DNA of 64,000 nucleotides. Origin: Aliidiomarina sp. B3213 (GTDB lineage: Bacteria; Pseudomonadota; Gammaproteobacteria; Enterobacterales; Alteromonadaceae). The notes below the pieces were generated by a model. It made no database searches and was not told the DNA's origin. It worked only from the letters and a program-made list of their open reading frames with translations. Shown one piece after another: positions 27,428 to 37,214 of the stretch (position 1 is the stretch's first letter; every line of letters starts with the position of its first letter). Location: the NCBI RefSeq assembly GCF_003290085.1, contig NZ_QMKJ01000002.1:1-64000 (forward strand). Direction: 5' to 3'. Made by a program: the position numbers and the translations under genes.

Positions 27428-28108
27428 ATGAAGCGTATCCTAGCTTTGTCTGCATGCCTGCTTAGCTTCAGCCTCCCAGCGAGTGCTGAATGGTCTTCAA
27501 CATTTACTCTAGCGAGCGATTATTTGTTCAATGGTGTATCGCAAACAGACGAGTCTCCGGCATTACAAGCGAGTATCGACTGGGAAGGTAAGTCTGGGTG
27601 GTATGCTGGGGCGTGGGCTTCAAACGTCGATTTTGGTGACGACACCAACTTAGAAGTAGATTTATACCTAGGCCTTTGGCAGGAACTCAATGACAACCAA
27701 TATCTAGATTTTGGTTTTGCACAATACACATACCATGGTGGCGACTTCAGCGACGAAGGGAATTATGCAGAAGTTTATGGTGCTTACGGTTTTGGTAACA
27801 CCGAAATAAGAGCTTGGTACGCCTGGGACTATTTTGGCACCAATGCAGGTCACTACATAATTATGGCCACGCATACCATTCCATACACCGACCAGCTCTC
27901 CTTCGAGCTAGGCATCGACCGCTCGGCAAGCCTAGATGACAACAACTTTGAATGGGAGGCAGGAAATGCCGCCTATGTTCATTACCACGCCACAGCGCAC
28001 TACTCACTCCAACACTTCGACATATCGTTGGGCATACACAGCACCGATCTAGACACCTATGGAGATACACGCTTACTGCTTATGGTGAATAAAACGATAG
28101 GTTGGTAA
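27428..28108 (+). CDS. TorF-family putative outer-membrane porin
   Basis: The 226-residue protein has a signal peptide ending ASA (about residue 20) and matches the TorF family opening EWSSTFTLASDYLFNGVSQTDESPALQASIDWEGKSGWYAG. It continues with alternating Tyr/Trp/Gly-rich beta strands typical of a barrel. The ligand is unknown. It is a single plus-strand gene, divergent from glyA and followed by a bidirectional terminator. Confidence 0.88.
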   Translation: MKRILALSACLLSFSLPASAEWSSTFTLASDYLFNGVSQTDESPALQASIDWEGKSGWYAGAWASNVDFGDDTNLEVDLYLGLWQELNDNQYLDFGFAQYTYHGGDFSDEGNYAEVYGAYGFGNTEIRAWYAWDYFGTNAGHYIIMATHTIPYTDQLSFELGIDRSASLDDNNFEWEAGNAAYVHYHATAHYSLQHFDISLGIHSTDLDTYGDTRLLLMVNKTIGW

Positions 28109-28113
28109 CAAAT

Positions 28114-28146
28114 AAAAAAGCGAGCTCCTTTCGGAAACTCGCTTTT
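28114..28146. terminator. Bidirectional intrinsic terminator
   Basis: AAAAAAGCGAG and CTCGCTTTT arms enclose a short loop, with a T run on the plus strand and, reading the other way, a T6 run. It lies between the 3' ends of the TorF-like gene and ettA and can serve both. Confidence 0.85.
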
Positions 28147-28177
28147 CTTCTAACTTTAATAGCTCACACGCTGCACG

Positions 28178-29842
28178 TTAACCAATTCTCTTATACTTAA
28201 TACGATGTGGCTCCATCGCGTCAGCACCGTATGTGGCTTTCATGTACGCTTCGTACTCGGTGTAGTTACCTTCGTAGAACGTAACCTGACCCTCGTCACG
28301 ATAATCAAGTATATGTGTGGCAATTCTGTCTAAGAACCAACGGTCGTGCGAGATAACCATTGCGGCCCCCGGAAACTCCAACAACGCTTCTTCAAGTGCT
28401 CGCAGAGTTTCGACGTCGAGGTCGTTGGTTGGCTCATCCAGAAGTAGCAAGTTACCGCCAGCTTTCAAAAGCTCTGCTAAGTGAACACGGTTTCTTTCAC
28501 CACCTGAAAGTTCGCCAATACGTTTTTGTTGGTCGTTACCTCGGAAGTTAAATCGACCTACATACGCACGGCTTGGAATTTCGAAGTTGCCAATTTTCAG
28601 AATATCTAAACCATCTGAAACTTGTTCCCAAACGGTTTTAGAATCGTCCATTTTGTCGCGGAACTGATCGACCGAAGCCAGCTCTACAGTTTCCCCTAAA
28701 TCAATGCTACCTGCGTCTGGTTGCTCTGTGCCGGAAATCATCTTAAACAATGTTGATTTACCAGCACCGTTCGGTCCAATAATACCTACAATGGCGCCTT
28801 TCGGCATGCTGAAGCTTAAGTTATCAATCAGTACGCGTTCGCCAAATTTCTTGGTTAATCCATTAACGTCTAGTACCTTGTCACCCAAGCGAGGTCCTGG
28901 TGGAATAAATAACTCATTGGTTTCGTTACGCGCTTGATGATCTGAGCTTTGCAACTCTTCAAAGCGAGCCAAACGCGCTTTACTCTTCGCCTGACGCCCT
29001 TTCGGGTTCTGGCGTACCCACTCCAATTCTTTTTGAATCGACTTCTGGCGCGCAGCTTCTGTACGCTCTTCTTGTTTCAAGCGTGCATCTTTTTGCTCAA
29101 GCCAGCTCGAATAGTTTCCTTCCCAAGGAATACCGTGGCCGCGGTCAAGCTCAAGAATCCAACCCGCAACATTATCAAGGAAGTAACGGTCGTGGGTAAT
29201 CGCCACAACAGTACCTTCGTAGTCGTGCAAGAAGCGCTCAAGCCATGCAACAGATTCGGCATCTAAGTGGTTAGTTGGTTCGTCGAGAAGCAACATATCT
29301 GGCTTCTCTAGTAATAATCGACAAATCGCAACACGTCTGCGCTCACCACCCGAAAGATGCTCTATTTTTGCGTCCCATGGTGGCAAGCGAAGCGCATCTG
29401 CCGCCCGTTCTAGTGCATTTTCTAAATTATGGCCGTCTTTTGCCTGTAAAATAGCTTCAAGTTCACCTTGGCGCTTTGCTAACGCGTCAAAATCAGCATT
29501 TTCATCGGCATAACCCGCATACACTTCGTCTAACTCTGCTAATGCGTTTTTCACATCAGAAACAGCTTCTTCTACAACTTCACGAACTGTCTTTTGTGTG
29601 TCTAGCTGCGGCTCCTGCGGCAAGTAACCAATATTAATACCAGGCTGCGGTCTTGCTTCACCTTCAAACTCGTTATCAACGCCTGCCATAATACGAAGCA
29701 GGGTTGATTTACCCGCACCGTTCAAACCCAGCACACCTATTTTCGCGCCTGGGAAAAAGCTTAACGAGATGTCTTTCAAAATGGTACGTTTCGGCGGTAC
29801 AACTTTGCTTACGCCAAGCATGCTGTAAATATATTGCGCCAT
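28178..29842 (-). CDS. ettA: Energy-dependent translational throttle protein EttA
   Basis: ABC-F ATPase that binds the ribosomal E site and gates the first elongation cycle according to ATP level. The 554-residue protein has two ABC domains (GLNGAGKS at 39-46; GPNGAGKS near 355) with signature motifs LSGGERRR and LSGGERNR, and a linker rich in basic and Gln residues. The C-terminus (YKRIG) and length match EttA rather than other ABC-F proteins. It is a soluble protein with no membrane segments. Confidence 0.96.
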   Translation of the reverse strand: MAQYIYSMLGVSKVVPPKRTILKDISLSFFPGAKIGVLGLNGAGKSTLLRIMAGVDNEFEGEARPQPGINIGYLPQEPQLDTQKTVREVVEEAVSDVKNALAELDEVYAGYADENADFDALAKRQGELEAILQAKDGHNLENALERAADALRLPPWDAKIEHLSGGERRRVAICRLLLEKPDMLLLDEPTNHLDAESVAWLERFLHDYEGTVVAITHDRYFLDNVAGWILELDRGHGIPWEGNYSSWLEQKDARLKQEERTEAARQKSIQKELEWVRQNPKGRQAKSKARLARFEELQSSDHQARNETNELFIPPGPRLGDKVLDVNGLTKKFGERVLIDNLSFSMPKGAIVGIIGPNGAGKSTLFKMISGTEQPDAGSIDLGETVELASVDQFRDKMDDSKTVWEQVSDGLDILKIGNFEIPSRAYVGRFNFRGNDQQKRIGELSGGERNRVHLAELLKAGGNLLLLDEPTNDLDVETLRALEEALLEFPGAAMVISHDRWFLDRIATHILDYRDEGQVTFYEGNYTEYEAYMKATYGADAMEPHRIKYKRIG

Positions 29843-29916
29843 AGAACAGAATTCCTTTGAGTGCTTCTTAAAATTGCGGGAATTGTAACATAAGGGTAGG
29901 TGTCGAACAGCTCTGG

Positions 29917-32421
29917 TTAACCGATTTGCTCACTAAATCCATAGCGCATCAGAATTTCACCTGTAACCGGGGTAACATCCACCAAGCCCACTACACTCCA
30001 CATTTCTTCTTCTAGCGCGTCAGCTCTATGCGGCGAGTATTGGTAAAGGTAACGAAACTCGTTAGCAATAAACTCGGTGTCGGGTTGCCCTGTATGCACT
30101 AAGGTGTATCGCAAGGCATATATTTCCCCCTCATCCAAACCTTTTTGGATAAATTCGCATACCTTTTCGCTATCAATTTGCGCGCTAAGCATAAGTCTTC
30201 GCGTTCTCAACTCTCCGTCTTCGATAGAACGGCGAACTAAGGTGGTACATGTCCATGGCGCACTATTTTCTTCCATGCCTAGCCAAGTCGGTGCCAAATA
30301 CTTTTGAATAAAAGACTCAGACAACAGCGGCTGTAAATTCAAGTTGTAGCCTTCCGACAACTCCTTGCAGCTCAACTTCAATGGCTCTTTCAGTGGAGAA
30401 ACACCCGCCCGATGCATCGAGAACTTCTGTCCCTTCGGCTTTTTCAGGAAAAGAGGTAACGACATTAACGCGTTGCAATACAAATTCCGCAAACACAGCT
30501 GCAAGCCATGTACCGTGCCAGACTGTTGATGGGCTTTTAAACTCTTACGGTTCGCACGGATCATAAAGTCGAAAAACTGTCTGCCAACGTGCTCGTCTAG
30601 CTCTTCAACAATAGCCATATGAATAATAGTGAGGTCAGGACTTAAATTCATAACCCGGTACGGTAGCTTTTTAAGCTCGTACTCGGGGAAGTGCTTTCCT
30701 AATACAGGAAAGTCGATATGAACAATGTCACCTTCATGAAGGTCGATTGGACGCTCTACCTCAATTTGCAATCCGTGGGTCGAGAAGTCTCGAGTCATAC
30801 CTATCTGAGACTCTCCCTCAAAAACCACCCTCACTTGCGATCGGTAATTGAATCGGCTTTCTTTGCGAACATTAATAAAGTCAAAAGATGCGCGCTTTAA
30901 CGGAGCTAAACCGCGTCTTGGATGAACAAAGTCGTTTAGCAGGTGTAGCTTGTCTTTGTTCGGCACATAATCAGCATAGCTTTTAGGTGACGGAGTGATA
31001 TCCGTTAACACCCCAACATGGGTTAGCCCTTCAAGCTCTTTCATCACCACAGGCGTAGGAGGACGCTGAATCATGCCCTCCTTTTCAGCAACATCTTTAG
31101 GTAGTGTTGAAGGAATCCATGCTTTACCTAGGTCTAAGCGCGTTAAGCTAAAACGATACACTTTGAAATGGTTTTTACGGCACGCATAGCCTAAAAAGGT
31201 ATGCCTTAATTCTTCACTTTTCAGCTCGTCTTGGGTTGCGGAGTAAAAATAAACACTACCTTTTCGAAGCACCTGAAACGTATAAATAATAACGTCGGTC
31301 ATGCCTTTCGGATTATCTTTCAGCTGCTTCAAAAGCTTTGCTAATCGCTTACCCGAAAACAGTCCGCCCACCACGCAGTTGTTATTTTCATCTGTCCAGC
31401 TGTCGAGTACTTCTGCATTAAACTTAGTTTCTAGAGCAACTTGAGGGAACATTCTCTTTTCAACACGCTTAAAGAAAAGCGGAACACCCACCATGCGTGG
31501 CAAATACAATTGCTCATGCGCCTTGCTTGTCAACGCATCAACGACATTATCCACGTTCACCTTATAACGGCGTTTATAACCGTCTATAAACTTCGACAAG
31601 AAGCTGTCAAAGTCATCGAAATGCATCTCAGTGTCTCGCTTTAAGCGCAAATATGTCCCATTGTCTTTTTGCTCTACGGCAATCACTGAATAAGGTACTC
31701 CACCTTTAATGTTTAGTGTGAATTCGCTCGAGAATCCTGTGAACGAAACATCTACACTATCTTCGGTCTTAATAGGATAACGCTCTAGGTGTTCACTAGG
31801 CACCTTCAATTTCACGCGAATACCACTCACCGAAACATCCGCAGTAACCGCAGGTATTTCGGCATTTCGCCACTTCAGGGTGACTGCAGCAGCGTAGTTC
31901 ATACGCTCTTCATTTCGATGGGTATATTTGCCGAATGTGAAGAAAGGCACTTCAATCGACTGTTCGTGTTTTAAGTCGGCAATATTTTGATGCACTTGCT
32001 CGGCGTGAGATTGGCCTGGCGTTAAACTTTCGCCTCTACGTTTCGCTTCAAGTCGTTGCTGCTTCTCTTTCTCGGCTATAACGCGAAGGTTGTTCTCTGC
32101 CGCATAAATTCGATCGTAAGTATCTTGCGTAAAAACACCTTGGTACCGCTCTAAACCATCTTCGAAAATCGCAATGGCAACAGGGTCCATGTAATGCACT
32201 TGGCCTTTATGTGTATAAGCTCGAACATCGCCAACAACACGTTTACGCAGATCAATTTGAGCATTACACGCCGCAGCTAAACGGCGTAATTCAGACTTGA
32301 GTCGGAAGCGTTCAGGGCCACTGAGGTCGGCCGTTAACATGGCAAAGATTTGATCAAACTCCGGTTCGTTCACAACCGGCTTTAGCTGTTCAATCAATTG
32401 TTCGCGCGCGGAATTGTCCAT
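29917..32421 (-). CDS. Large protein with two PilZ-like domains
   Basis: The 834-residue cytoplasmic protein has two PilZ-type regions. In the second (about 518-625) Arg519, Arg523 and Arg527 precede DFSTHG (545-550), matching the c-di-GMP-binding RxxxR...D/NxSxxG pattern. In the first (about 165-265) ADVSVSG is present but the Arg motif is weak. There are no membrane segments and no GGDEF or EAL domain. It probably senses c-di-GMP and affects motility or attachment, an inference from the domain alone. It is monocistronic between radA and ettA. Confidence 0.85.
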   Translation of the reverse strand: MDNSAREQLIEQLKPVVNEPEFDQIFAMLTADLSGPERFRLKSELRRLAAACNAQIDLRKRVVGDVRAYTHKGQVHYMDPVAIAIFEDGLERYQGVFTQDTYDRIYAAENNLRVIAEKEKQQRLEAKRRGESLTPGQSHAEQVHQNIADLKHEQSIEVPFFTFGKYTHRNEERMNYAAAVTLKWRNAEIPAVTADVSVSGIRVKLKVPSEHLERYPIKTEDSVDVSFTGFSSEFTLNIKGGVPYSVIAVEQKDNGTYLRLKRDTEMHFDDFDSFLSKFIDGYKRRYKVNVDNVVDALTSKAHEQLYLPRMVGVPLFFKRVEKRMFPQVALETKFNAEVLDSWTDENNNCVVGGLFSGKRLAKLLKQLKDNPKGMTDVIIYTFQVLRKGSVYFYSATQDELKSEELRHTFLGYACRKNHFKVYRFSLTRLDLGKAWIPSTLPKDVAEKEGMIQRPPTPVVMKELEGLTHVGVLTDITPSPKSYADYVPNKDKLHLLNDFVHPRRGLAPLKRASFDFINVRKESRFNYRSQVRVVFEGESQIGMTRDFSTHGLQIEVERPIDLHEGDIVHIDFPVLGKHFPEYELKKLPYRVMNLSPDLTIIHMAIVEELDEHVGRQFFDFMIRANRKSLKAHQQSGTVHGLQLCLRNLYCNALMSLPLFLKKPKGQKFSMHRAGVSPLKEPLKLSCKELSEGYNLNLQPLLSESFIQKYLAPTWLGMEENSAPWTCTTLVRRSIEDGELRTRRLMLSAQIDSEKVCEFIQKGLDEGEIYALRYTLVHTGQPDTEFIANEFRYLYQYSPHRADALEEEMWSVVGLVDVTPVTGEILMRYGFSEQIG

Positions 32422-32524
32422 GCATAACGTCCTAAGCTAGCTACCTGAAATAATGTCACTCGTGTAATTATTGTTTTCGGCTTAATTTCAATAGTCTAAA
32501 GCACAGTTGCCCGTTCCACTATTG

Positions 32525-33892
32525 TTAAATGAACTCCAATGCTTCCGCTATGGTCGTTACGGCTTGAACTTCCATTCCTTCTGGAGCTTGTTTAGGCTTA
32601 TTGGCTATCGGCACAATGGCTCTTTTAAAGCCGTGCTTCGCAGCTTCATTAATACGTTCAGAGCCATTCGGAACCGGGCGGATTTCCCCGGAAAGACCGA
32701 CCTCACCAAACACAATCAAGTCGCGCGGAAGTTGTTGATCTTTAAAGCTTGAAACAATAGCGAGTAACAAGGCCAAATCTGCGCTAGTTTCGGTAATTTT
32801 GACACCACCCACTACATTCACAAACACATCTTGGTCCCCTAATGCCAAACCACCATGTCGGTGTAACACAGCTAGCAATAGCGCAAGCCTATTTTGTTCA
32901 GTACCTACCGCTACACGTCGAGGGTTAGACAACTGGGAGTGGTCAACCAACGCCTGAATTTCTACCAATAATGGACGTGTACCTTCCCACACCACCATAA
33001 CCACCGAGCCAGTACCATGGTCATCGCCTCTAGAAAGGAATATCGCAGAGGGGTTTTTCACTTCCTTCAAACCTGCGCCGGTCATAGCGAATACACCTAA
33101 TTCATTGACCGCACCAAAACGGTTCTTAGTACCGCGCAATGTTCGGTATCTGCCATCGGCGTCACCGTCTAACATCACCGAGCAGTCTATGCAGTGCTCG
33201 AGTACTTTCGGGCCAGCTAAAGAACCGTCTTTTGTGACATGGCCAACCATGATAATCGCCACTTGGTTTTGTTTAGCGTAACGCGTTAAATAGGCTGCAG
33301 CTTCTCGAACCTGTGAAACACTGCCCGGCGCCGACTGAATATCGCTCAAGTGCATCACTTGAATCGAGTCTATAACCATAACCTTTGGCTTTTCTTCGTC
33401 AGCCAAATGGCAAATGGTTTCTACTGAGGTTTCCGCCAACATGTTGAGTTTTTCAGTGGGTAAACCTAGGCGTTGTGCACGCATGGCTACTTGCTGCAAA
33501 GACTCTTCACCCGTCACATACAACGCGTTCATCTGCTCGGCAAGCAAACACATGGTTTGAAGAAGCAAGGTACTTTTCCCTGCGCCAGGTGAACCACCAA
33601 TAAGAATGGCAGAGCCCGGTACAATACCTCCGCCTAGCACGCGGTCGAACTCACTAAAGCCACTGGAAAATCTTGGCACTTGTTCTAGGTCGACTTCACT
33701 TAGTCGCTGCACTTTGGCTTGGGTTGAACCAGCGAAACCTGAACGTACATGCTGTCTTGCAGGAGTAGCACCAAGTCGTACTTCACTAATCGTGTTCCAA
33801 CTTCCACATTCTGAACACTGACCTATCCAACGAGGATAGTCTGCACCACATTCGGTGCAGACATAACCGGTCTTTTGTTTAGACTTCGCCAT
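32525..33892 (-). CDS. radA: DNA repair protein RadA
   Basis: RadA is a hexameric branch-migration helicase acting with RecA. The 455-residue protein has a C4 zinc finger (Cys12, 15, 26, 29), Walker A GGSPGAGKST (99-108), the RadA-specific KNRFG motif in GTKNRFGAVNE and a C-terminal Lon-protease-like domain. The start codon shares one base with the stop codon of the upstream symporter gene (TAATG), so translation is probably coupled. Confidence 0.97.
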   Translation of the reverse strand: MAKSKQKTGYVCTECGADYPRWIGQCSECGSWNTISEVRLGATPARQHVRSGFAGSTQAKVQRLSEVDLEQVPRFSSGFSEFDRVLGGGIVPGSAILIGGSPGAGKSTLLLQTMCLLAEQMNALYVTGEESLQQVAMRAQRLGLPTEKLNMLAETSVETICHLADEEKPKVMVIDSIQVMHLSDIQSAPGSVSQVREAAAYLTRYAKQNQVAIIMVGHVTKDGSLAGPKVLEHCIDCSVMLDGDADGRYRTLRGTKNRFGAVNELGVFAMTGAGLKEVKNPSAIFLSRGDDHGTGSVVMVVWEGTRPLLVEIQALVDHSQLSNPRRVAVGTEQNRLALLLAVLHRHGGLALGDQDVFVNVVGGVKITETSADLALLLAIVSSFKDQQLPRDLIVFGEVGLSGEIRPVPNGSERINEAAKHGFKRAIVPIANKPKQAPEGMEVQAVTTIAEALEFI

Positions 33893-35193
33893 TATGAATT
33901 GTTAGAGCTCTGCACGTTTAAGCCTGCTTCAGGGTCGTTATATACCGTTTCGTCGAGCTTACCTTCGCTCTTGCCAATTACCGTAGTCACCATCGCGTCA
34001 CCAGTAATATTCACTGCGGTACGGGTCATATCTAACAAGCGATCCACGCCAATGATCAACGCGATACCTTCAACCGGTAAGCCTACTTGGTTCAATACCA
34101 TGGCCAGCATGATTAGGCCCACACCAGGAACACCTGCGGTTCCAACAGACGCTAGAGTAGCGGTAGCCACCACCATAAGGTAGTCAGTGAACTCTAATGG
34201 AATACCATAAATTTGAGCAATAAATACGGTAGCAACACCCTGCATAATGGCAGTGCCGTCCATATTAATAGTCGCCCCTAGGGGAACTGTGAACGATGCT
34301 ACAGAATTGTCTACGCCGAGCCGCTGTTTCACTGTTTTTAGTGTTACAGGAATAGTGGCGTTCGAGCTTGAAATACTAAATGCGAAAACCTGATTACCGC
34401 CCATTTTGCGAATGAAGGTAAAAGGGTTCATGCGTGCCATCAATGACAGCAAAGTGGGGTAAACAATAAAGCCATGGAATAACAGAAGGCCCAATACAGT
34501 TACAAAATACTTTGCAAGCCCTTGTAATAGTTCGCCGCCCGCCAAGTCGCCAAAAACGCGTGCCATCAATGCAAATACACCATAAGGTGCAACATGCATC
34601 AGCAGCATAACCAGCTTCATGATAATTTCATTGACGTCATCGAAAACGCTCTTCAGGCGTTCACCCGGCTTGCCCGCTAACGCCATCGCAATACCGAACA
34701 ACAATGCAAACACAATAATTTGCAGCATATTGCCTTCAGCCATCGCATCGATAGGGTTTCGTGGAACCATGTCTACCAATACATCCACAAAACTTGGTGC
34801 TTCACTCGCGTCGAAAGAGCCCGTGCCCGGTCTCTCTAAACCTACGTTATTACCAGGCTTCACGATAAGTGCAGCAACACTTAAGGCAATGGAAATAGCG
34901 ATGGCGGTTGTAAACAAATATAGGCCGATGGCCTTTCCACCGAGTCTTCCAAGACTGGAAGGATCAGAAAGCGAGCAAGTACCCACAACTAACGAGAAGA
35001 ACACCAACGGTACAACCAGCATCATTAAACTGGTGACAAAGAATTCACCAACCACACGGAATACGCCGTCAATCAGGAAAAAATTGACCCAGCTGCCGTC
35101 AACATTAAAAGGATTGAGAACAAAACCTAAAATACCACCGGCGATCATGCCGATAAGAATTCTTCCCGTAAGTCCGAGCTTTTTCATGCTCAT
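33892..35193 (-). CDS. Dicarboxylate/amino acid:cation symporter (DAACS)
   Basis: The 433-residue transporter has the glutamate-transporter elements in order: hairpin HP1 SISSSNATIPVTL, the TM7 motif NMDGTA, hairpin HP2 ASVGTAGVPGVG and TM8 DRLLDMTRTAVNITGD. The TM8 Arg of MTRTAVN is the residue that contacts an acidic side chain, so aspartate, glutamate or a C4 dicarboxylate is the likely substrate, taken up with Na+ or H+. The ATG at 35193 has an AGAGG site five bases upstream. It overlaps radA by one base. Confidence 0.93.
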   Translation of the reverse strand: MSMKKLGLTGRILIGMIAGGILGFVLNPFNVDGSWVNFFLIDGVFRVVGEFFVTSLMMLVVPLVFFSLVVGTCSLSDPSSLGRLGGKAIGLYLFTTAIAISIALSVAALIVKPGNNVGLERPGTGSFDASEAPSFVDVLVDMVPRNPIDAMAEGNMLQIIVFALLFGIAMALAGKPGERLKSVFDDVNEIIMKLVMLLMHVAPYGVFALMARVFGDLAGGELLQGLAKYFVTVLGLLLFHGFIVYPTLLSLMARMNPFTFIRKMGGNQVFAFSISSSNATIPVTLKTVKQRLGVDNSVASFTVPLGATINMDGTAIMQGVATVFIAQIYGIPLEFTDYLMVVATATLASVGTAGVPGVGLIMLAMVLNQVGLPVEGIALIIGVDRLLDMTRTAVNITGDAMVTTVIGKSEGKLDETVYNDPEAGLNVQSSNNS

Positions 35194-35247
35194 AAAAACC
35201 TCTTTGTCATTATTATTTTGAATACAGTATCACACCAGTATCGAATA

Positions 35248-37185
35248 TTATTCTTGTTCTAAGATAGCCTCAACGCCCGCTCGCGTTAATAGGTGGTAAC
35301 CAGGCTTAGCTTCCTCATAAATGGCCATAGCTCTCGCTCTGCCCTCTTCTGTTTCCAACAATGCTTGGTAAACAGGACGTAGAAACTTCATGCGCCCCAT
35401 ACTGGTCAGCATTTGACGAACTCGAGGCATTGCCGGTTCATATTGGTTATGTATAGCTATCGGCAACCAAGTAGCAAGTACTTCGTTGTTTTGAGTTTGC
35501 GTCAAATTAAACTCACGATCTAATCTCGCCATTTGCTCCGGCGATAAGTCTTCTGGCAACGTGTTCAAGAAATACAAACGCTCATGAATAGACCACTGGT
35601 TTACGTCCACTAACGCTTCAATAGACTGTCCAGCAAGCCATACTGTTTGAATCTCATTCACGCGTTCAAATGCTTGCACCACAGGCACAGTTGCTGTTTC
35701 TGGCAGTCCCGGTTCATACAACCAAGTTTTAACCTCTTCTACACTCACCACGCCAGGGTATTTCTCCAGCAAGTTCTCGGTTAAGTAAACTTCAAAAGAC
35801 TCAGTGTCTAAACTCTCAAAGCTAAAGTGTTCAAAGTAACCACGCACAAAGGCATCGAAGTACTCCCGACCAAACCGCTCTTCTAAGAAAAATAAGAACT
35901 GCTGCCCTTTAATATAAGGAATGCTCGTAAATACTGTATCAGGGTCTCGTTGCTCCAAAGTTAAGTGCAACACTTGCTCGCGTTCTGGCAACGTTTCTAG
36001 CGAGCTACGTAGCGATTGACCGTCTAACATGCGCTCCATTTTAGCTCGCTCTTCCCCATACACAGCTTCCATGATTCGGTTTTCAACATACGAGGTAAAG
36101 CCTTCGTTTAACCACAAGTCACGCCATGTTGCATTCGTCACTAAGTTACCCGACCAACTATGTGCTAGCTCGTGTGCTATCAAATTAACAAGGCTTTGGT
36201 CTCCTGCAATGACTGTAGGAGTTAAGAACGCGAGTTGCGGGTTTTCCATACCACCCATAGGAAAGCTAGGCGGTAATACGATTTGGTCATAGCGGTCCCA
36301 TTCAAACGGGCCAAACATCTGCTCAGTGGCAACCATCATATCTGTGGTGTAACCAAACTCGGCAACAGCGGCGTCTATCACTTCCGGCTCGGCATAAATA
36401 GCCATACGGTCATCTAACGCTTGAAACTCTAGGTTACCCACAGCAATAGCCATTAAATAAGAAGGAATAGGCTGCTCAGATTCAAATTCATAGTGTCCAG
36501 TAATTTCTGGGTTTGGCGTGTTGTGAGCACCCATTAGACCCAGTAAATGTGGAGGCGTAGTTAACTCTGCAGTGAAGGTGAGTCGCTGTGCAGGTGTATC
36601 CTGAATCGGAATCCATGTTCTCGCATAATGCGGTTGCGACTGACTGTATAAAAACGGATGCTCTTTACCCGCTGTTCCTTCAGGTGCAACCCAATCAAGA
36701 CCTGTCGCTTCAGGTGAGGTCGTGTAGTGAATGCGAATTTTCGGCGTTTGATTAGGTAAATCTACGTACACCGGTGTGCCCAACACAGGGTCTGAACTTC
36801 CTAACACAAACGTAGTGGCTACCCATGCCTCGTCAACCCATGCTTCTGCCCGCTCTATCGTAATAAACTTAGAGTCTAAAACCATCATGTCGGCTTCTGG
36901 CTTCACATACTCTAAATCATATTGCGCGTAGCCTGAAAGCGTCTCGGTTTCAAAGTCTACGTTTAAGTTTAAATGTAAATGGGGCGCTCGTACCTCGTCG
37001 GTATTCGCAAAACTATGAAGGTCTTCGGTAGGTGTCGGCACGCGATAATGTTCGGTCGCCTGAAATTCCGCTTCCGGCTGCGCAATGCGCTCTTCAAGCG
37101 GCGCAGGTCTCTCAGAGCAGCCTATCAAGGCTGCGCTCAGCAACGTACAGGTTGCCAAATAACTTGTCCATCCACGTACATTCAT
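35248..37185 (-). CDS. M1-family metallopeptidase, lipoprotein
   Basis: The 645-residue aminopeptidase has a lipobox (LIG-C23), so it is predicted to be anchored in the envelope. The exopeptidase motif GGMEN (311-315) and zinc site HELAH (338-342) with the third ligand Glu361 in WLNEGF are all intact. A C-terminal ARM-like helical domain follows (about 490-645), as in leukotriene A4 hydrolase-type M1 enzymes. It probably trims peptides in the periplasm. It is monocistronic, downstream of prfC. Confidence 0.93.
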   Translation of the reverse strand: MNVRGWTSYLATCTLLSAALIGCSERPAPLEERIAQPEAEFQATEHYRVPTPTEDLHSFANTDEVRAPHLHLNLNVDFETETLSGYAQYDLEYVKPEADMMVLDSKFITIERAEAWVDEAWVATTFVLGSSDPVLGTPVYVDLPNQTPKIRIHYTTSPEATGLDWVAPEGTAGKEHPFLYSQSQPHYARTWIPIQDTPAQRLTFTAELTTPPHLLGLMGAHNTPNPEITGHYEFESEQPIPSYLMAIAVGNLEFQALDDRMAIYAEPEVIDAAVAEFGYTTDMMVATEQMFGPFEWDRYDQIVLPPSFPMGGMENPQLAFLTPTVIAGDQSLVNLIAHELAHSWSGNLVTNATWRDLWLNEGFTSYVENRIMEAVYGEERAKMERMLDGQSLRSSLETLPEREQVLHLTLEQRDPDTVFTSIPYIKGQQFLFFLEERFGREYFDAFVRGYFEHFSFESLDTESFEVYLTENLLEKYPGVVSVEEVKTWLYEPGLPETATVPVVQAFERVNEIQTVWLAGQSIEALVDVNQWSIHERLYFLNTLPEDLSPEQMARLDREFNLTQTQNNEVLATWLPIAIHNQYEPAMPRVRQMLTSMGRMKFLRPVYQALLETEEGRARAMAIYEEAKPGYHLLTRAGVEAILEQE

Positions 37186-37214
37186 ACCGTTATTCCTTAT
37201 GGTTAGTCTTGCAA

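Noticed and set aside
34619-35221. 200-residue plus-strand open frame
   Set aside because: It is entirely antisense to the conserved symporter, whose motifs account for the composition. The Thr/Pro/Ser-rich product is typical of a shadow frame.
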